A stretch of DNA of 64,000 bases from Diogma glabrata (lineage: Eukaryota > Arthropoda > Insecta > Diptera > Cylindrotomidae), in NCBI GenBank assembly GCA_963693315.1, contig OY856188.1:96095745-96159744 (forward strand), in the 5' to 3' direction. Position 1 is the stretch's first letter; the number at the start of each line of letters is the position of its first letter. Positions 45,731 to 57,997 of this stretch are shown here, one piece after another. Below the pieces are notes generated by a model. The model saw only the letters and a list, made by a program, of their open reading frames with translations, had not been told where the DNA came from and did no database searches. The translations under genes were made by a program, and so were the position numbers.

Positions 45731-47246
45731 ATTTTATATTTTATATTTTATATTTTATATTTTATATTTTATATTTTATATTTTATATTTTATATTTTAT
45801 ATTTTATATTTTATATTTTATATTTTATATTTTATATTTTATATTTTATATTTTATATTTTATATTTTATATTTTATATTTTATATTTTATATTTTATAT
45901 TTTATATTTTATATTTTATATTTTATATTTTATATTTTATATTTTATATTTTATATTTATATTTTATATTTTATATTTTATATTTTATATTTTATATTTT
46001 ATATTTTATATTTATATTTTATATTTTATATTTTATATTTTATATTTTATATTTTATATTTTATATTTTATATTTTATATTTTATATTTTATATTTTATA
46101 TTTTATATTTTATATTTATATTTTATATTTTATATTTTATATTTTATATTTTATATTTTATATTTTATATTTTATATTTTATATTTTATATTTTATATTT
46201 TATATTTTATATTTTATATTTTATATTTTATATTTTATATTTTATATTTTATATTTTATATTTTATATTTTATATTTTATATTTTATATTTTATATTTTA
46301 TATTTTATATTTTATATTTTATATTTTATATTTTATATTTTATATTTTATATTTTATATTTTATATTTTATATTTTATATTTTATATTTTATATTTTATA
46401 TTTTATATTTTATATTTTATATTTTATATTTTATATTTTATATTTTATATTTTATATTTTATATTTTATATTTTATATTTTATATTTTATATTTTATATT
46501 TTATATTTTATATTTTATATTTTATATTTTATATTTTATATTTTATATTTTATATTTATATTTTATATTTTATATTTTATATTTTATATTTTATATTTTA
46601 TATTTTATATTTTATTTATATTTTATATTTTATATTTTATATTTTATATTTTATATTTTATATTTTATATTTTATATTTTATATTTTATATTTTATATTT
46701 TATATTTTATATTTTATATTTTATATTTTATATTTTATATTTTATATTTTATATTTTATATTTTATATTTTATATTTTATATTTTATATTTTATATTTTA
46801 TATTTTATATTTTATATTTTATATTTTATATTTATATTTTATATTTTATATTTTATATTTTATATTTTATATTTTATATTTTATATTTTATATTTTATAT
46901 TTTATATTTTATATTTTATATTTTATATTTATATTATTTTATATTTTATATTTTATATTTTATATTTTATATTTTATATTTTATATTTTATATTTTATAT
47001 TTTATATTTTATATTTTATATTTTATATTTTATATTTTATATTTTATATTTTATATTTTATATTTTATATTTTATATTTTATATTTTATATTTTATATTT
47101 ATATTTTATATTTTATATTTTATATTTTATATTTTATATTTTATATTTTATATTTTATATTTTATATTTTATATTTTATATTTTATATTTTATATTTTAT
47201 ATTTTATACTTTATATTTTATCTTTTATATTTTATATTTTATATTG
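45731..47246. repeat. Heptamer satellite (TTTTATA)n, about 215 copies
   Basis: Very regular seven-base unit with occasional five-base units (TTATA) and rare changes, such as one TATACTT near 47206 and one TTTTATC near 47220. The apparent 600-codon ORF through it (F-Y-I-L-Y-F-I pattern) is an artefact of the period. A few more copies occur at 49551-49580. Confidence 0.97.
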
Positions 47247-47479
47247 TAATAAACTTCGTCCAGAATGGGTTAATTTTATTTACTCATTCATGAATTAAAA
47301 GTTAACTCCTTTTTCAATCTTTTACTTGTATTGCAAATTGTATTGCATAAATTAATGTAAATTAAATTTGTTATACAAATGTTTACATTAATGAATTAAA
47401 AGGAGTTACCTAATACATTTTGCATAAATTAAATTTGAGTTCGCTAATACAAAGGCAAGTATGAATGAAAACAGGTGTG

Positions 47480-47852
47480 GCCTATTCAAGACTACGTAGT
47501 ATTGATTTCTAGTGGATTATAGAAGTTTCGATTTATTTATTTTTCGATATAAATAAGCAAACAAAAATATCAGATAGTCAGTTTTACTTTTGCAATTAAA
47601 AGTGTTTATAAATATTCGCAAGTATAAGGAATAATCGGTGGTACTTGAGCCTGGGTACTAATAGTGAAAGAATCTGAACTTAGTGGAATAGTAAATACAG
47701 ATTTTACGATTCCGAATATTATTGATTCAAATTGTGGAAAAGCGGTGAAGTTTATTGTACATAAATTGGAGACCCTGGAATTTATTGTAAGGAAAAACGG
47801 AACCTGCTGTAATTTGTTGACAAATAAAGTTTGAGATTCTGTTAACCAAAGA
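47480..47852 (+). repeat. Possible solo LTR between two simple-repeat arrays
   Basis: CGATATAAATAAGC followed about 25 bases later by GATAGTCAGTTTTAC fits the TATA-plus-initiator layout of arthropod LTR promoters, and GACAAATAAAGTTTG near 47823 could be the polyadenylation signal. No second copy or target duplication was found. Upstream, 47310-47410 holds an imperfect inverted repeat (TTAACTCCTTTTT / AAAAGGAGTTAC). Confidence 0.25.
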
Positions 47853-47857
47853 TCTGT

Positions 47858-49550
47858 CTTTTATTATTTTATTTATTTTTTTATTTTATTTATTTTATTT
47901 ATTTTTTTATTTTATTCATTTTTTTATTTTATTTATTTTTTTATTTTATTCATTTTTTTATTTTATTTAATTTTTTATTTTATTTATTTTTTTATTTTTT
48001 TATTTTATTTATTTTTTTATTTTATTTATTTTTTTATTTTATTTATTTTTTATTTTATTTATTTTATTTTATTTATTTTTTTATTTTATTTATTTTTTTA
48101 TTTTATTTATTTTTTTATTTTATTTATTTTTTTATTTTATTTATTTTTTTATTTTATTCATTTTTTTATTTTATTTATTTTTTTATTTTATTAATTTTTT
48201 TCTTTTATTCATTTTTTTATTTTATTTATTTCTCCATTTTATTTATTTTTTTATTTATTTATTTTTTTATTTTATTTATTTTTTATTTTATTTATATTTT
48301 AATTTTATTTATTTTTTTATTTTATTTATTTTTTTATTTTATTTATTTTATTTTATTTATTTTTTTATTTTATTTATTTTTTTATTTTATTTATTTTTTT
48401 ATTTTAATAACTTTTTTTATTTTATTTATTTTTTTATTTTATTTATTTTTTAATTTTATTTATTTTTTTATTTTATTTATTTTTTTATTTTATTTATTTT
48501 TTTATTTTATTTATTTTTTATTTTATTTATTTTTTTTTTTATTTATTTTATTTCATTTTATTTATTATTATTATTTATTTATTTTTTTATTTTATTTATT
48601 TTTTTATTTTATTTATTTTTTTATTTTATTTATTTTTTAATTTTATTTATTTTTTTATTTTATTTATTTTTTCATTTTATTTATTTTTTTATTTTATTTA
48701 TTTTTTTATTTTATTTATTTTATTTTATTTATTTTTTTATTTTATTTATTTTTTTATTTTATTTATTTTTTTATTTTATTTATTTTTTTATTTTATTTAT
48801 TTTTTTCATTTTACTTATTTTTTTATTTTATTTATTTTTTATTTAATTTATTTTTGTATTTTATTTATTTTTTATTTTATTTTTTTTTTTATTTTATTTA
48901 TTTGTTTATTTTATTTATTTTTTTATTTTATTTATTTTTTTATTTTATTTATTTTTTTATTTTATTTATTTTTTTATGTTAGTTATTTTCTATTTTATTT
49001 ATTTTTTTATTTTATTTATTTTTTTATTTTATTTATTTTTTTTATTTTATTTATTTTTTTATTTTATTTATTTTTTAATTTTATTTATTTTTTTATTATA
49101 TTTATTTTTTTATTTTATTTATTTTTTTATTTTATTTATTTTTTATTTTATTTATTTTATTATTTTATTTATTTTGTTATTTTATTTATTTTGTTATTTT
49201 ATTTATTTTTGTATTTTATTTATTTTTTTATTTTATTTATTTTTTTATTTTATTTATTTTTTTATTTTATTTATTTTTTTATTTTATTTATTTTTTTATT
49301 TTATTTATTTTTTATTTTATTTATTTTTTTATTTTATTTATTTTTTTATTTTATTTATTTTTTTATTTTATTTATTTTTTTATTTTATTTATTTTGTATT
49401 TTATTTATTTTTTTATTTTATTTATTTTTTTATTTCATTTATTTTTTTATTTTATTTATTTTTTTTTTTTTATTTTTTTATTTTATTTATTTTGTATTTT
49501 ATTTATTTTGTATTTTATTTATTTTGTATTTTATTTATTTTATATTTTAT
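47858..49550. repeat. 17-mer satellite, about 100 copies
   Basis: The unit is TTTTTTTATTTTATTTA, with variants in the length of the T-run and occasional substitutions (C for T, TTTTG near the right end). Because 17 is not a multiple of three it yields a 17-residue repeat in all frames, explaining the long F/Y/I/L-rich plus-strand ORFs at 48976-49695; these are not genes. The right end grades into TTTTGTATTTTATTTA and then the heptamer. Confidence 0.97.
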
Positions 49551-49580
49551 TTATCTTATATTTTATATTTTATATTTTAT

Positions 49581-50139
49581 AAAAGGGGGCGCATGGAGGG
49601 ATCAGTTTTCATTGTTTCGGAATTTTTTTTTATTTTTGATCTACGGGTGTGACAACCCCGCGTACTCCAGTCCCTGCTATTGGCATACGAGTTAACGTGA
49701 GATATCACATACCACTGGCACTAGCGGTGAGATATCACTAGCCAAAGTGACATCTTAGGGGTGGTGGCGGATGAACTGTATTCAGTGAACGGTAGCACCC
49801 TCAATCTTAGCTGTGAAATAATCCTTGATGACAGGACGCTATTGCTTCCTTGAAGAAACGAGCCCTCATATAACTATGTGTGGGCTTTAATCATTAAGAA
49901 AAACGATGCATCACAGGATCAAGGAATATGTAACCGGCTGGATTAGTGGCAACTACATTTTTGTTTTGATTCAGCAAATTTTTGTCAAAATTTGCTATTT
50001 ACTTTTTAATTTACTTTTATTTTCTTTATTCTATCATAAAATATTGGCCTATGTCATATTTTGTCAGTGATAGGAATTTTTTTTTAGTTATCCTTTAACA
50101 AAAAATATAAAAAAACAAAAAAAGAAAGATTTACGTCCA
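49581..50139. other. Unidentified GC-richer block next to the array
   Basis: Bases 49590-49950 are much less AT-rich than the surroundings and contain GTGAGATATCAC twice (49697, 49728). The text resembles the untranslated region of a retroelement, but no motif could be assigned. 49950-50139 is AT-rich. Confidence 0.35.
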
Positions 50140-50265
50140 TTAACACCTTTGAACGTATGTTGTTGTGGGACCTTGGTCTTAAAAGGATTTTATGTGTTAT
50201 TGTGACACATATTGTAATTCCTACTACACAACACATTTTAGTAAAAAAAAAAAAAAATATATTAA
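50140..50265 (+). mobile_element. 3' tip of a CR1-like LINE
   Basis: Reads the last codons of the LINE at 19983-21572 and its 3' untranslated end on the plus strand: GTTGTTGTGGGACC, GGTCTTAAAAGG, TATGTGTT, TTGTGACACATATT, CTACACAACACATTTTA, then an A-run. It is a copy heavily truncated at the 5' end, as is usual for LINEs. Confidence 0.85.
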
Positions 50266-53200
50266 ATAGTTGGAAAATGGTATTTATAATAAGGTTATTA
50301 ATTACAAGATTGAATTACCATTACAATTAATTGGTTGTTAATTAATCAAAAACATATTGCGGCAGGAATCAGAACCAGAAAATTGTTCTATAGAAGTAAC
50401 ATTACAGCGTAGAAAAATAAAGATTTTCGACGAAGAAGTTCTCAATTAGTACATTTTAAAAATATATATGTTGTTAGCCGTTGCTCGTGGCTGTACCTGT
50501 AATATGGCATGCATAAGATAACTGTGAATAATTTCTGGCACTCTGATGTGATCCAAAAATTTTTCTCGCCAAACTATAGTTAGAAGCATTTTGTTCGTCC
50601 GCTGGTATTAGGATTGGTGATAATGATACATTAAATTCCATGTGGCAACTCTGGAAGACATAATCATTAGTCAAACTAGTGACTTTTCCTGGCCTAGCTA
50701 TCATTATCTAACAAAAATAAAACAAACAGATTTAAGGGATATAGAAAAGGGCTACAGAAAGTGGATTTTAGCCCCACCCCCAAAATTTCAAAATTTTAAA
50801 GTATTGTAAAACGACAAAATTTGAGAGGGCTATAAAAACTGGGATACGACGAAACAAAAACAACTAGTGACTTTACCTGGTCAAACGATTCCATATGTCG
50901 AGCTTTGTAAAATCAATATTTGGTAAACTAAAATCCTGAAGGCAAAGTTTTCTCACTTCAGAAAAGAATATCGGATCGACAAATCATTTAGCCATTTTTA
51001 AAATTTAACATTATATGTAGTTCAAATGCGATAAATGCTTCAATTTTTTGGATATTGAAAATGGGAATGACTGTGGTTGAAGCTTTGCGAAGATTGGCTG
51101 TTAGATTTATTCTTACTTTGGGTATTGGTGAAGAAGAATTCTAATTGGAGTTTTGAATATTTTGTCCACAACCAAAATCAATTTGTATTGAACTGGGATC
51201 GTTTGACCGTTTGTTAACTTTTACGAAATCCGTTAAATGGGAAAAAAAGAGTGTGATTGATTGATCTGTGTTATGTGAAGTGAACATGCAGAATTTGTTC
51301 TGGGATTATATATCATTTTTTCCTTAAAAATAAATTGGGATGGCTTCAAGCCATCTGGACAATTGTATTATTTGTCTCAATTCGTTGGATATAGAACATG
51401 ATTCAGGTTGGGTGCTTTTTATTACATCAGAAGATTAACTATTGGATTGTTCAACAAACATCTAGGGATTTATAGAACAAGTTTATTGAAACTGTTTGAA
51501 ATTTTTAATTTATAACTGTAAACGAAACATAGCGAACTGAAATGAAAATTCATTGGATATTATTATATTGAATTCAACGTAAATCAGGCGCAACGATTTT
51601 ATGTATTATATTGCATTTTATATTATATTGCATTATTGTTCATGCTCAGCAATTACCGTTACCTTTGGCGCAACGATTGGTTTTAATTGTAATAATTTAT
51701 ATATTATTTACTATGATTTCCTAGGTAGTAATTAGGAAGCATGAAGATTTGGATTAAATTCAAATAATGTGAGTGAGTGAAAAATTTAAATTTTTAAATG
51801 TAATAATTATATGTGATGTCGTGTGTGTGTGATGGTCCTGATTCCTCCATGGGATCTTTAGAGTCCTTGTTCCTTGCTCATTTGAATCCGTATTCTTGTG
51901 AAACTTTTGCATGTAATTCAGCATTTGTGATAGGGTGAGAAAAGGTATGATCGAATTCACAGACTGCACGAGCTCGAAATGTAAATCTCAAGGCACCCGA
52001 TTCGTCTAATATTCCTGATAGTAATTCCACTATCAGGCAGGAATACACAGTGTTCATTATACACATTGGCTGCCTCAACATCAATTCAGCTTAGTCAAAA
52101 ACTCTTGGAAAAGCTATTTAAATAACCCAAACTACTGCTGCAGTTCATGCTGTAACTGTAAACCCCAAAGAGACGTTGCCCTTCAACAATAATAACAAAC
52201 CACACAAAAATTAGTTCTATACAATACTGCAAGAGATTGTTACCTGTAAGTGAAAAAAAGTCAAATACTGACTAAACAGTAAACAACACATCTGAGCATA
52301 CCATAAAAACAGCATTCGTACAATTTCACCCTATCAATATACTTCAGAAGTAAAGTCAAAGATAAAAATAAAATCATACTACAGAAGATTTCAAATTAAA
52401 GCTTTTCCAGATACTACAGTAAAAACCCCAAATTTATGTAGAATAAAACCGATGACCACACAAATATTATATGAAAATAATCGACACTAAAGTTGTTGAA
52501 AAAATCGTACATGTTTAAGTCGTACATATCTGAACTACATACTTAATTATATGTCCAGAGAGCGCAGCGGACCTGATAAATGGATACCTAAGTAGCAAAG
52601 CTCCTGAGCCCAAATACATAAATAGTTGGGTGATTAACAAATTAACCCCATCGCTACAACCATGGAGTTAAGTAACAATTTTCCCAATCTTTTAAAAATA
52701 CTAAATTCAGTTCCAAGACAAAAAAAAATTGATCTTCAATAAATAAAATTATTGAATTATCTTCAGTATAACCGGATAATTAACCAAAAGGAAATCTTCA
52801 AAACAATAACTGTTATATTCGCTTAATTTTAAATTTATTTTGTTCAAAACAATTAACTCTTTCATAAATTTTTTATATATTTTTTTCAGTTATCTTATCA
52901 TTTTTTGCTTCTACTGTTTTATATTCTACAAAATGATCATAAATTTAAATAAATTTTTTATAACTCAAAGGTTATCAATCAGTTCGGGATTTACAAGAGT
53001 TAACACAATATTTCTCGACTTACAAAATTTATCACAAATAATGCCCGCCTCGATAAGTAATAACTATAATAACTAGAACGATGTACACCCGTGAAACGAA
53101 ACTATCGAAAACCAAGAGAAAAAAAAATTCGCAAATATCGCAACACGCTTCACCTTCGGATCTGAAAATTAATGCCAAAGGAGATATTGGCCTAAGATAC

Positions 53201-53700
53201 CTGTGTATAAGTGTTGAGGTCAATAGATCAATTACAGTTTCTGAGGTATCTTGTCTGCATACAGATAAACACGCAATGTAAGGAAAAGCAATCGCATTAA
53301 CCATAGCTCCAAAGCTCTCGATAGTTAATAATAATAAATTCAATGTCAGGAAACATGCGAAATAAACGAAAATTAAATTCTGTATTCTAATTGCATATTT
53401 GAAATATAAAAAACACTCAAAACGCTCTGAGTCAGACCACAGTTGTAGAAAAATTGAAAAATTTGAGTGAAAAAATTTATACCATAAAAATTTTATGCAA
53501 TAAAATAAATTAAAAATAATAATAAAATGTCAAAACAATCAAAAAAATTAGCTGATCATTAATAAACTTTTAAACAAACCACTGCTTAGATTTTCTAAGA
53601 ACTAATAATATCTTCCATTTGCTATTTTTTAATGTTTTTTATTTTTTAACAAAAATAATGTAAAATTTTCAACGTGCATCACGTTGAATATAGTCGCATT
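50266..53700. other. No confidently recognised gene
   Basis: Several short ORFs with near-normal composition occur: minus 50474-50704, minus 51760-51969 and 51878-52084, and plus 53081-53281 overlapping minus 53032-53343. None shows a domain or a consistent set of splice sites. They may be decayed transposon pieces or isolated exons. The 50490-50510 area holds ACAG|GTACAG on the minus strand, a possible donor. The rest is AT-rich. Confidence 0.3.
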
Positions 53701-53724
53701 TACATGGGAAATGACATACAATTT

Positions 53725-53775
53725 TACTGAAATTACGTTTTTTCAGTAAATTTTACTGAAAAACTTGTTGAGACA
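53725..53775. repeat. CAGTAAA palindrome cluster, left copy
   Basis: TTTTCAGTAAATTTTACTGAAAAA is an almost perfect palindrome, preceded by ATTTTACTGAAA. A related cluster lies at 63898-63983 with CAGTAAAATTTACTGAAAAA. Confidence 0.6.
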
Positions 53776-54007
53776 AAAAATGATGTTTTCAACATGAGTG
53801 ACAAGCACAGCAAAAAATTACATACACATTTACATATTTTTTTATAGCAAAATTTTTATAGATAAATTTGACAGCAAAATCATTTGAAATTAGTTTTTCA
53901 AAGTTCAATATATACTCAGCTGTCAAAATAGAGAATAGAATTGGAGAAAAAATTTAATTTGTGTTTCAAAAGTGTTATTAGAATTAAAAGTTATTATTTA
54001 AATTAAA

Positions 54008-54705
54008 ATGCAGCAAACCGGTAAGATTGTTTACAATCCAATTTCTGTATTTGTTTTAATTTGTTTCATATTTAGTTGGCAAAACCGGTGCAGAAACATT
54101 AAATTTAAATACATATGTCAGCGTTACATTTTGCCGATTAAAAAATAAAAATACATGGAAGTGAATCTTAGAATACGATTCTATTGATAAAGATTGTAAG
54201 GAAAAATTCTTATTTGATGGAGCTGTAAAATGGTTGAACTACTGTAGTACTACCACAGCAAATGTGAAAGCAACACAGGAGTTCTAAAAAATGTAACTGA
54301 TGAACTTTTAAAACACATTCAATTTCCTTGGAATTTCGAAGGTCTATGAATTTACAATCTTATTTGTTTAGCGTGATAGAAGTAGAGGCTATGTTAATGT
54401 TAATTTTAAATAGTGAGAAAGAAGAAAGAATTACTTTATGCAGGTAATAACGGTACCTTTATTGAATATTGCCCAACCAAATTTTGTTCATTTTCAGGTT
54501 CAAGACGCCTACCATGCTGAAAGGAATATTTATGAAATTTGAAATTTTTATTTCAAGAGATATAATAATGCAACTATCGCTTTTATCTGAAAACAAATTA
54601 ATATTGAAGACAATATCGCGCACATATGAAAACTCTGGTTTAAAATATATCATAAAACTTCACAAACCTTATCAATTACAATCAATACAAGGATACAAAT
54701 TATAG
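54008..54705 (+). pseudogene. Unidentified gene with two short introns, broken
   Basis: ATG at 54008 begins a 13-base first exon, MQQT, ending ACCG|GTAAGATTG. A 55-base intron (54021-54075) ends in a pyrimidine-rich TTTCATATTTAG, and the frame continues as GKTGAETLNLNTYVSV. A stop (TGA, 54162-54164) follows TWK, yet the same frame then stays readable as ILEYDSIDKDCKEKFLF and AVKWLNYCSTTTANVK. A further stop and frameshift lie at about 54290-54340. A second exon block ITLC is joined by a 54-base intron (54444-54497, CAG|GTAATA to TTTTCAG) to KTPTMLKGIFMKFEIFI and a stop at 54703-54705. The protein is not recognised. Intron sizes suit a fly gene; the lesions suggest a pseudogene, unless the assembly has errors. 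Confidence 0.45.
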
Positions 54706-54941
54706 ATTTCAGATACTAAGCCAAGTGTATGATAAATCATGCACTCCCCATTAGTAATAGATATTTGGTGTCTGTTTCGCCCCCTTTCCATGGGGAGATA
54801 TAATTGATTAAAATGACTAATTTTTGATTTTGATTATATTACTCATGTATTTCAATTACAATTATTACAATTAATATAAATAAATTTTTTTAATGTAGTA
54901 CTGAAAAAATTTTTTTTGATAATTAATAAGTGATCTATATT

Positions 54942-55882
54942 GTACGGCGGGCCTCCACATGCGGGACACTTATCCCACATGTGGGACAACCTTTTCAACA
55001 GTGATTCTTTTTGCTTTCTGTTAAGAACTCAAATTGGGGCGTAGTTCCTGATAACGTCTTCAACAGCTTTAGTTGAGAGTGTATTTTAAAGCCTGTTATA
55101 CATGTAATCTCGTTGATGCTACTAGGTACTTGGTTTTCTCTAACATCATGCAGAAAGCATATTGCTGTCCTGATTTCGCTTGGTGATTCAATTCTTGCTA
55201 AGGTGTTATTACAAGGATGTTGCTGTTTGTGACAGGCCAATCGATGTTAGCATTTCATTATGTTCACGGACCTGCAATATGTTATTTTCTTGTGCAAGCG
55301 ATGTAGGTGGGCTATCAAATGACAACCGGTTGTGGTTCGCAAAGCTGCATTTGTGTTGTTTGTAACTTCCTAGCTAGTGAGTGTCAGCAACTTGGGTATC
55401 CATATGCGTGCAGCATAGTCTATATAATAAATGGGCCTATTGTTTAATACGTTGTAATTATTGTATTTTTATACTTGCCCTATGAACAACCCGCTCGTGC
55501 TTTCGATGCATTAATCCTGTTTGTTACTCTAGAGTTCCCTTGTGGATGAGAATTAATTTAAGCAGTGGGTCGAATGTTACCCCCAACAATTTTGGATGCT
55601 TAGTGTTGTATTTACCTCCTTCGTCCATGTGGTGAAAAGTGTGGAACTGGTCTTTTCAGTTGAAAGTTTCAATTTTCTTGTTTTGAACCAATTATTCAGA
55701 ATATTAAGGTAAGTATTTAGGATATCGGTAAGTTGTTCCAAGTTGTTTCCTGTTATAGGCACCGAGCAGTCGCCTGCATATGACGTGCTGATTAATCCTT
55801 CTGATGGGGCAGGTAAGCTTAAGTAGGGATTAAAGAATGAAAGTGAGAAAACTCCACCTTGCAGAACATCTTGTCTTAGCAC
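54942..55882 (-). pseudogene. Jockey-like LINE fragment (RT motif B to C-terminus)
   Basis: Minus strand: VLQGGVFSLSFFNPYLSLP (motif B), SYAGDCSV (motif C, with G for D), LKLSTEKTSSTLFTTWTKEV, then after frameshifts remnants of the thumb and the C-terminal MACHKQQHPCNNTLARI. It ends near 54945 with DKCPACGG of the terminal zinc-finger-like motif. Degenerate throughout. It is fused at its upstream edge to the CR1-like fragment 55883-56335. Confidence 0.85.
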
Positions 55883-56335
55883 GGACGAATAAAGGACTTA
55901 TAAACATGTAGCAATTGACATGGAGTGAAACATTTTTTGCATCTATTTAGGAGGCCGAGTTTTCTAGACGCGCTTTTTGCCATCGCCATTACATGATCGT
56001 TCCAGAGTTAGTCATTTGAAACCCAATAAACAAATGTTTTTACATTCACCTAATGGTTCGTCACACATACTATATAAAATATTTTTGAGGAACTCAGTAT
56101 TTGATCTGGAAACAATTAACAGCTGTGTTTTGGTAGACTTGAAATCGGTCACCTCAATCGGTGACTTTTTTAGGTCATTATTCACGTTTATGGCAGCGGG
56201 CAGGATTAATTCGTTAGTGCATTTTACAATTTGAAGGGGGTTCGAACGACTTGTACAGAGTTCTATCATCTGCAAAACTATTTATTGGGTTGCTGGTGAT
56301 TTTCAGCAATTCATTGAAATAAAAAATAGGGTCAA
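55883..56335 (-). pseudogene. CR1-like LINE fragment, same family as 19983-21572
   Basis: Encodes on the minus strand counterparts of that ORF: KSTKTQLLIVSRSNTEFLK, MCDEPLGECKNICLLG and, after frame changes, KSASRKLGLLN and the LLHVYKSF block. It lacks motif C upstream except for a trace of QMIELC matching ADDSTL. Frameshifts and a roughly 15-base deletion are visible on comparison. No poly-A: the 3' part is missing. Confidence 0.85.
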
Positions 56336-56994
56336 AAATAGTTCGAATGCTGGCTAATTCTATTATTTGTTACAAAGCTTACATTGATATCGAAAATTTG
56401 AATGTGAAATTTGTATATGCTCGTTGAAACGATTCTTTTGTATCGATTTAAAAACAATTCACATTTGAAAGATTTATGTCCAACCATGTCCCTTTTATGG
56501 ATTGTTGAACTAATTTTTGTATAAAATTCTTTCCCACAAAACTCACATCTCACATCTGAATTCTTCTAGTGATTTTTCTTTAAACTTTCTGAAACTGAAA
56601 ACAAAAAGCAAATTTGAGATTAAAAATATTTTAGCTTTGTATTTCACTCATTATAAATTCGAGATCCTCAGAAGAAGTGTCATTCAAATCTGTGTTTGCA
56701 TTGGTAATAGTCTCATCGAATTTATATTGTGTCAGATCTTCATCCAACGGCAAACTTTTCTCCTCTTGGTCAGCTTGTGACGGAAATTATTCCACTGGCT
56801 GCATCTAGTTGTTTCTTGTTCTTGGAAGGAATGGTCTCTTGGGCTTACAGAGCCAGCAAAATACCTAAGTATCATACTGGATCGATTCAGCTGGAAAACA
56901 AATATAGGGAAACAAAAGCGACGGCAGCCCCATCAAGCTTCTCAAGATTGACGGGCCATGCCCCAGAAGCGTTCGTAGCCCAATTCCGACCAAG
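56336..56994. other. Unidentified sequence between LINE fragments
   Basis: A plus-strand ORF (56729-57049) reads MSDLHPTANFSPLGQLV and EGMVSWAYRASKIPKYHTG. It looks coding-like but matches nothing I know, and it runs across the LINE boundary. GC-rich 56930-57040 contains CCAGAAGCTTCTCGAGCTGG. No call. Confidence 0.3.
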
Positions 56995-57640
56995 AGCCGT
57001 GTGCCAGAAGCTTCTCGAGCTGGACGGGTCTAGACCCCAACTGGAATAAGTTACAAATAACACAGAACGCAGCCTTGCGTACAGCAACCAAGATCACCTA
57101 CACGAGGAATGTAATATATTTCCGGTCCGTGAACTTATAGAAATGCTTACCAAACAATATCTATGGACCTGTCATAAAGAGGAACATCGCTGCAATGACA
57201 CCTTATTCATGACAACAATTCAGGAGGATTGCCAACTGAGTCTTACAAGATGTTAAAAACAATTAAGTCATCGGTAACATCGACGAGCCTACGTATAAGG
57301 GGCTTAAAAACATTCATACCAAAGGCGTTGAAGACAAAATAAACAACTACTCCCCGAATCGAGTTCTTAATAGCAAGCCACCACAAATAGCTGCCGAAGA
57401 ATTAAAACTACCACGCAGTACCAGAACCATCCTAGCGCAGTTAAGATCCGGTTGGTCACGCATCTTAAATAACTACATGAGTAGAATTGAGAAGGAATCA
57501 ATTTAATTTTCCAGGAAAACCAACCAACCTGACGGAGGAAGATTTGTGGTACCGCCTAAGAGCAGTAGCAGAGTTCCTGGATCTGGACATGGAGCCTGCG
57601 GAGTAGCACCGCTCTGTTGCTACAACAACAACAATATCAA
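56995..57640 (+). pseudogene. Jockey-like LINE C-terminal fragment with (CAA)n tail
   Basis: Begins around GTCTAGACCCCAACTGGAATAAG (the WTP...WNKLQ segment seen intact at 59783-60256). It continues through QNAALRTAT, the EEHRCNDTL equivalent, IAAEELKLPRSTRTILAQL, RSGWSRILNNYMSRIEKE, then a shortened zinc-finger region with PTNLTEEDLWYRLRAVAEFL, a stop, and ACAACAACAACAAT at 57618-57633. Several frame changes. The internal piece carrying the CPACE motif is missing. Confidence 0.85.
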
Positions 57641-57997
57641 AATTATATGATCTTAATTTCCAATTTTATAGTATTTTTTATTTAATATATTTTTAATACA
57701 GAGTACGAATTTTCTGTAATGTGATAGCAAAAAGATATTATTTTAATTTTAATAAATGTAACCAATTTTATTGAAATAAAGACTTAAAATTTAAAATTCA
57801 ACTGTTTTATTTTTAATATAAAAATTAAGTCGACCTCTTCTAGTATGTTTCCATATGGCGTAACTGATTATAAGGTACTATTTCAGTTTCTATACTCTTT
57901 CCTGATTTGAAATATCTGGTCACCCTAAAGCTGCTACAACCTAAAATAACAATAATTATATTTCAAATTGTTATAAATTTGTTTAATGTACTCATAC
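57641..57997. other. No recognised gene
   Basis: AT-rich. Would be intronic if the Nup50-like exon that follows is part of a live gene. Confidence 0.4.

Noticed and set aside
48976..49695. 239-codon F/Y/I/L-rich ORF resembling membrane segments
   Set aside because: Pure product of the 17-mer satellite, open in several frames.
50474..50704. 76-codon minus-strand ORF
   Set aside because: Plausible composition but no recognised domain; insufficient evidence for a gene.
53032..53343. 103-codon minus-strand ORF with hydrophobic stretches
   Set aside because: Overlaps an equally open plus-strand ORF and has no domain; cannot choose.
56887..57087. 66-codon minus-strand ORF
   Set aside because: Antisense to a LINE edge; no domain.
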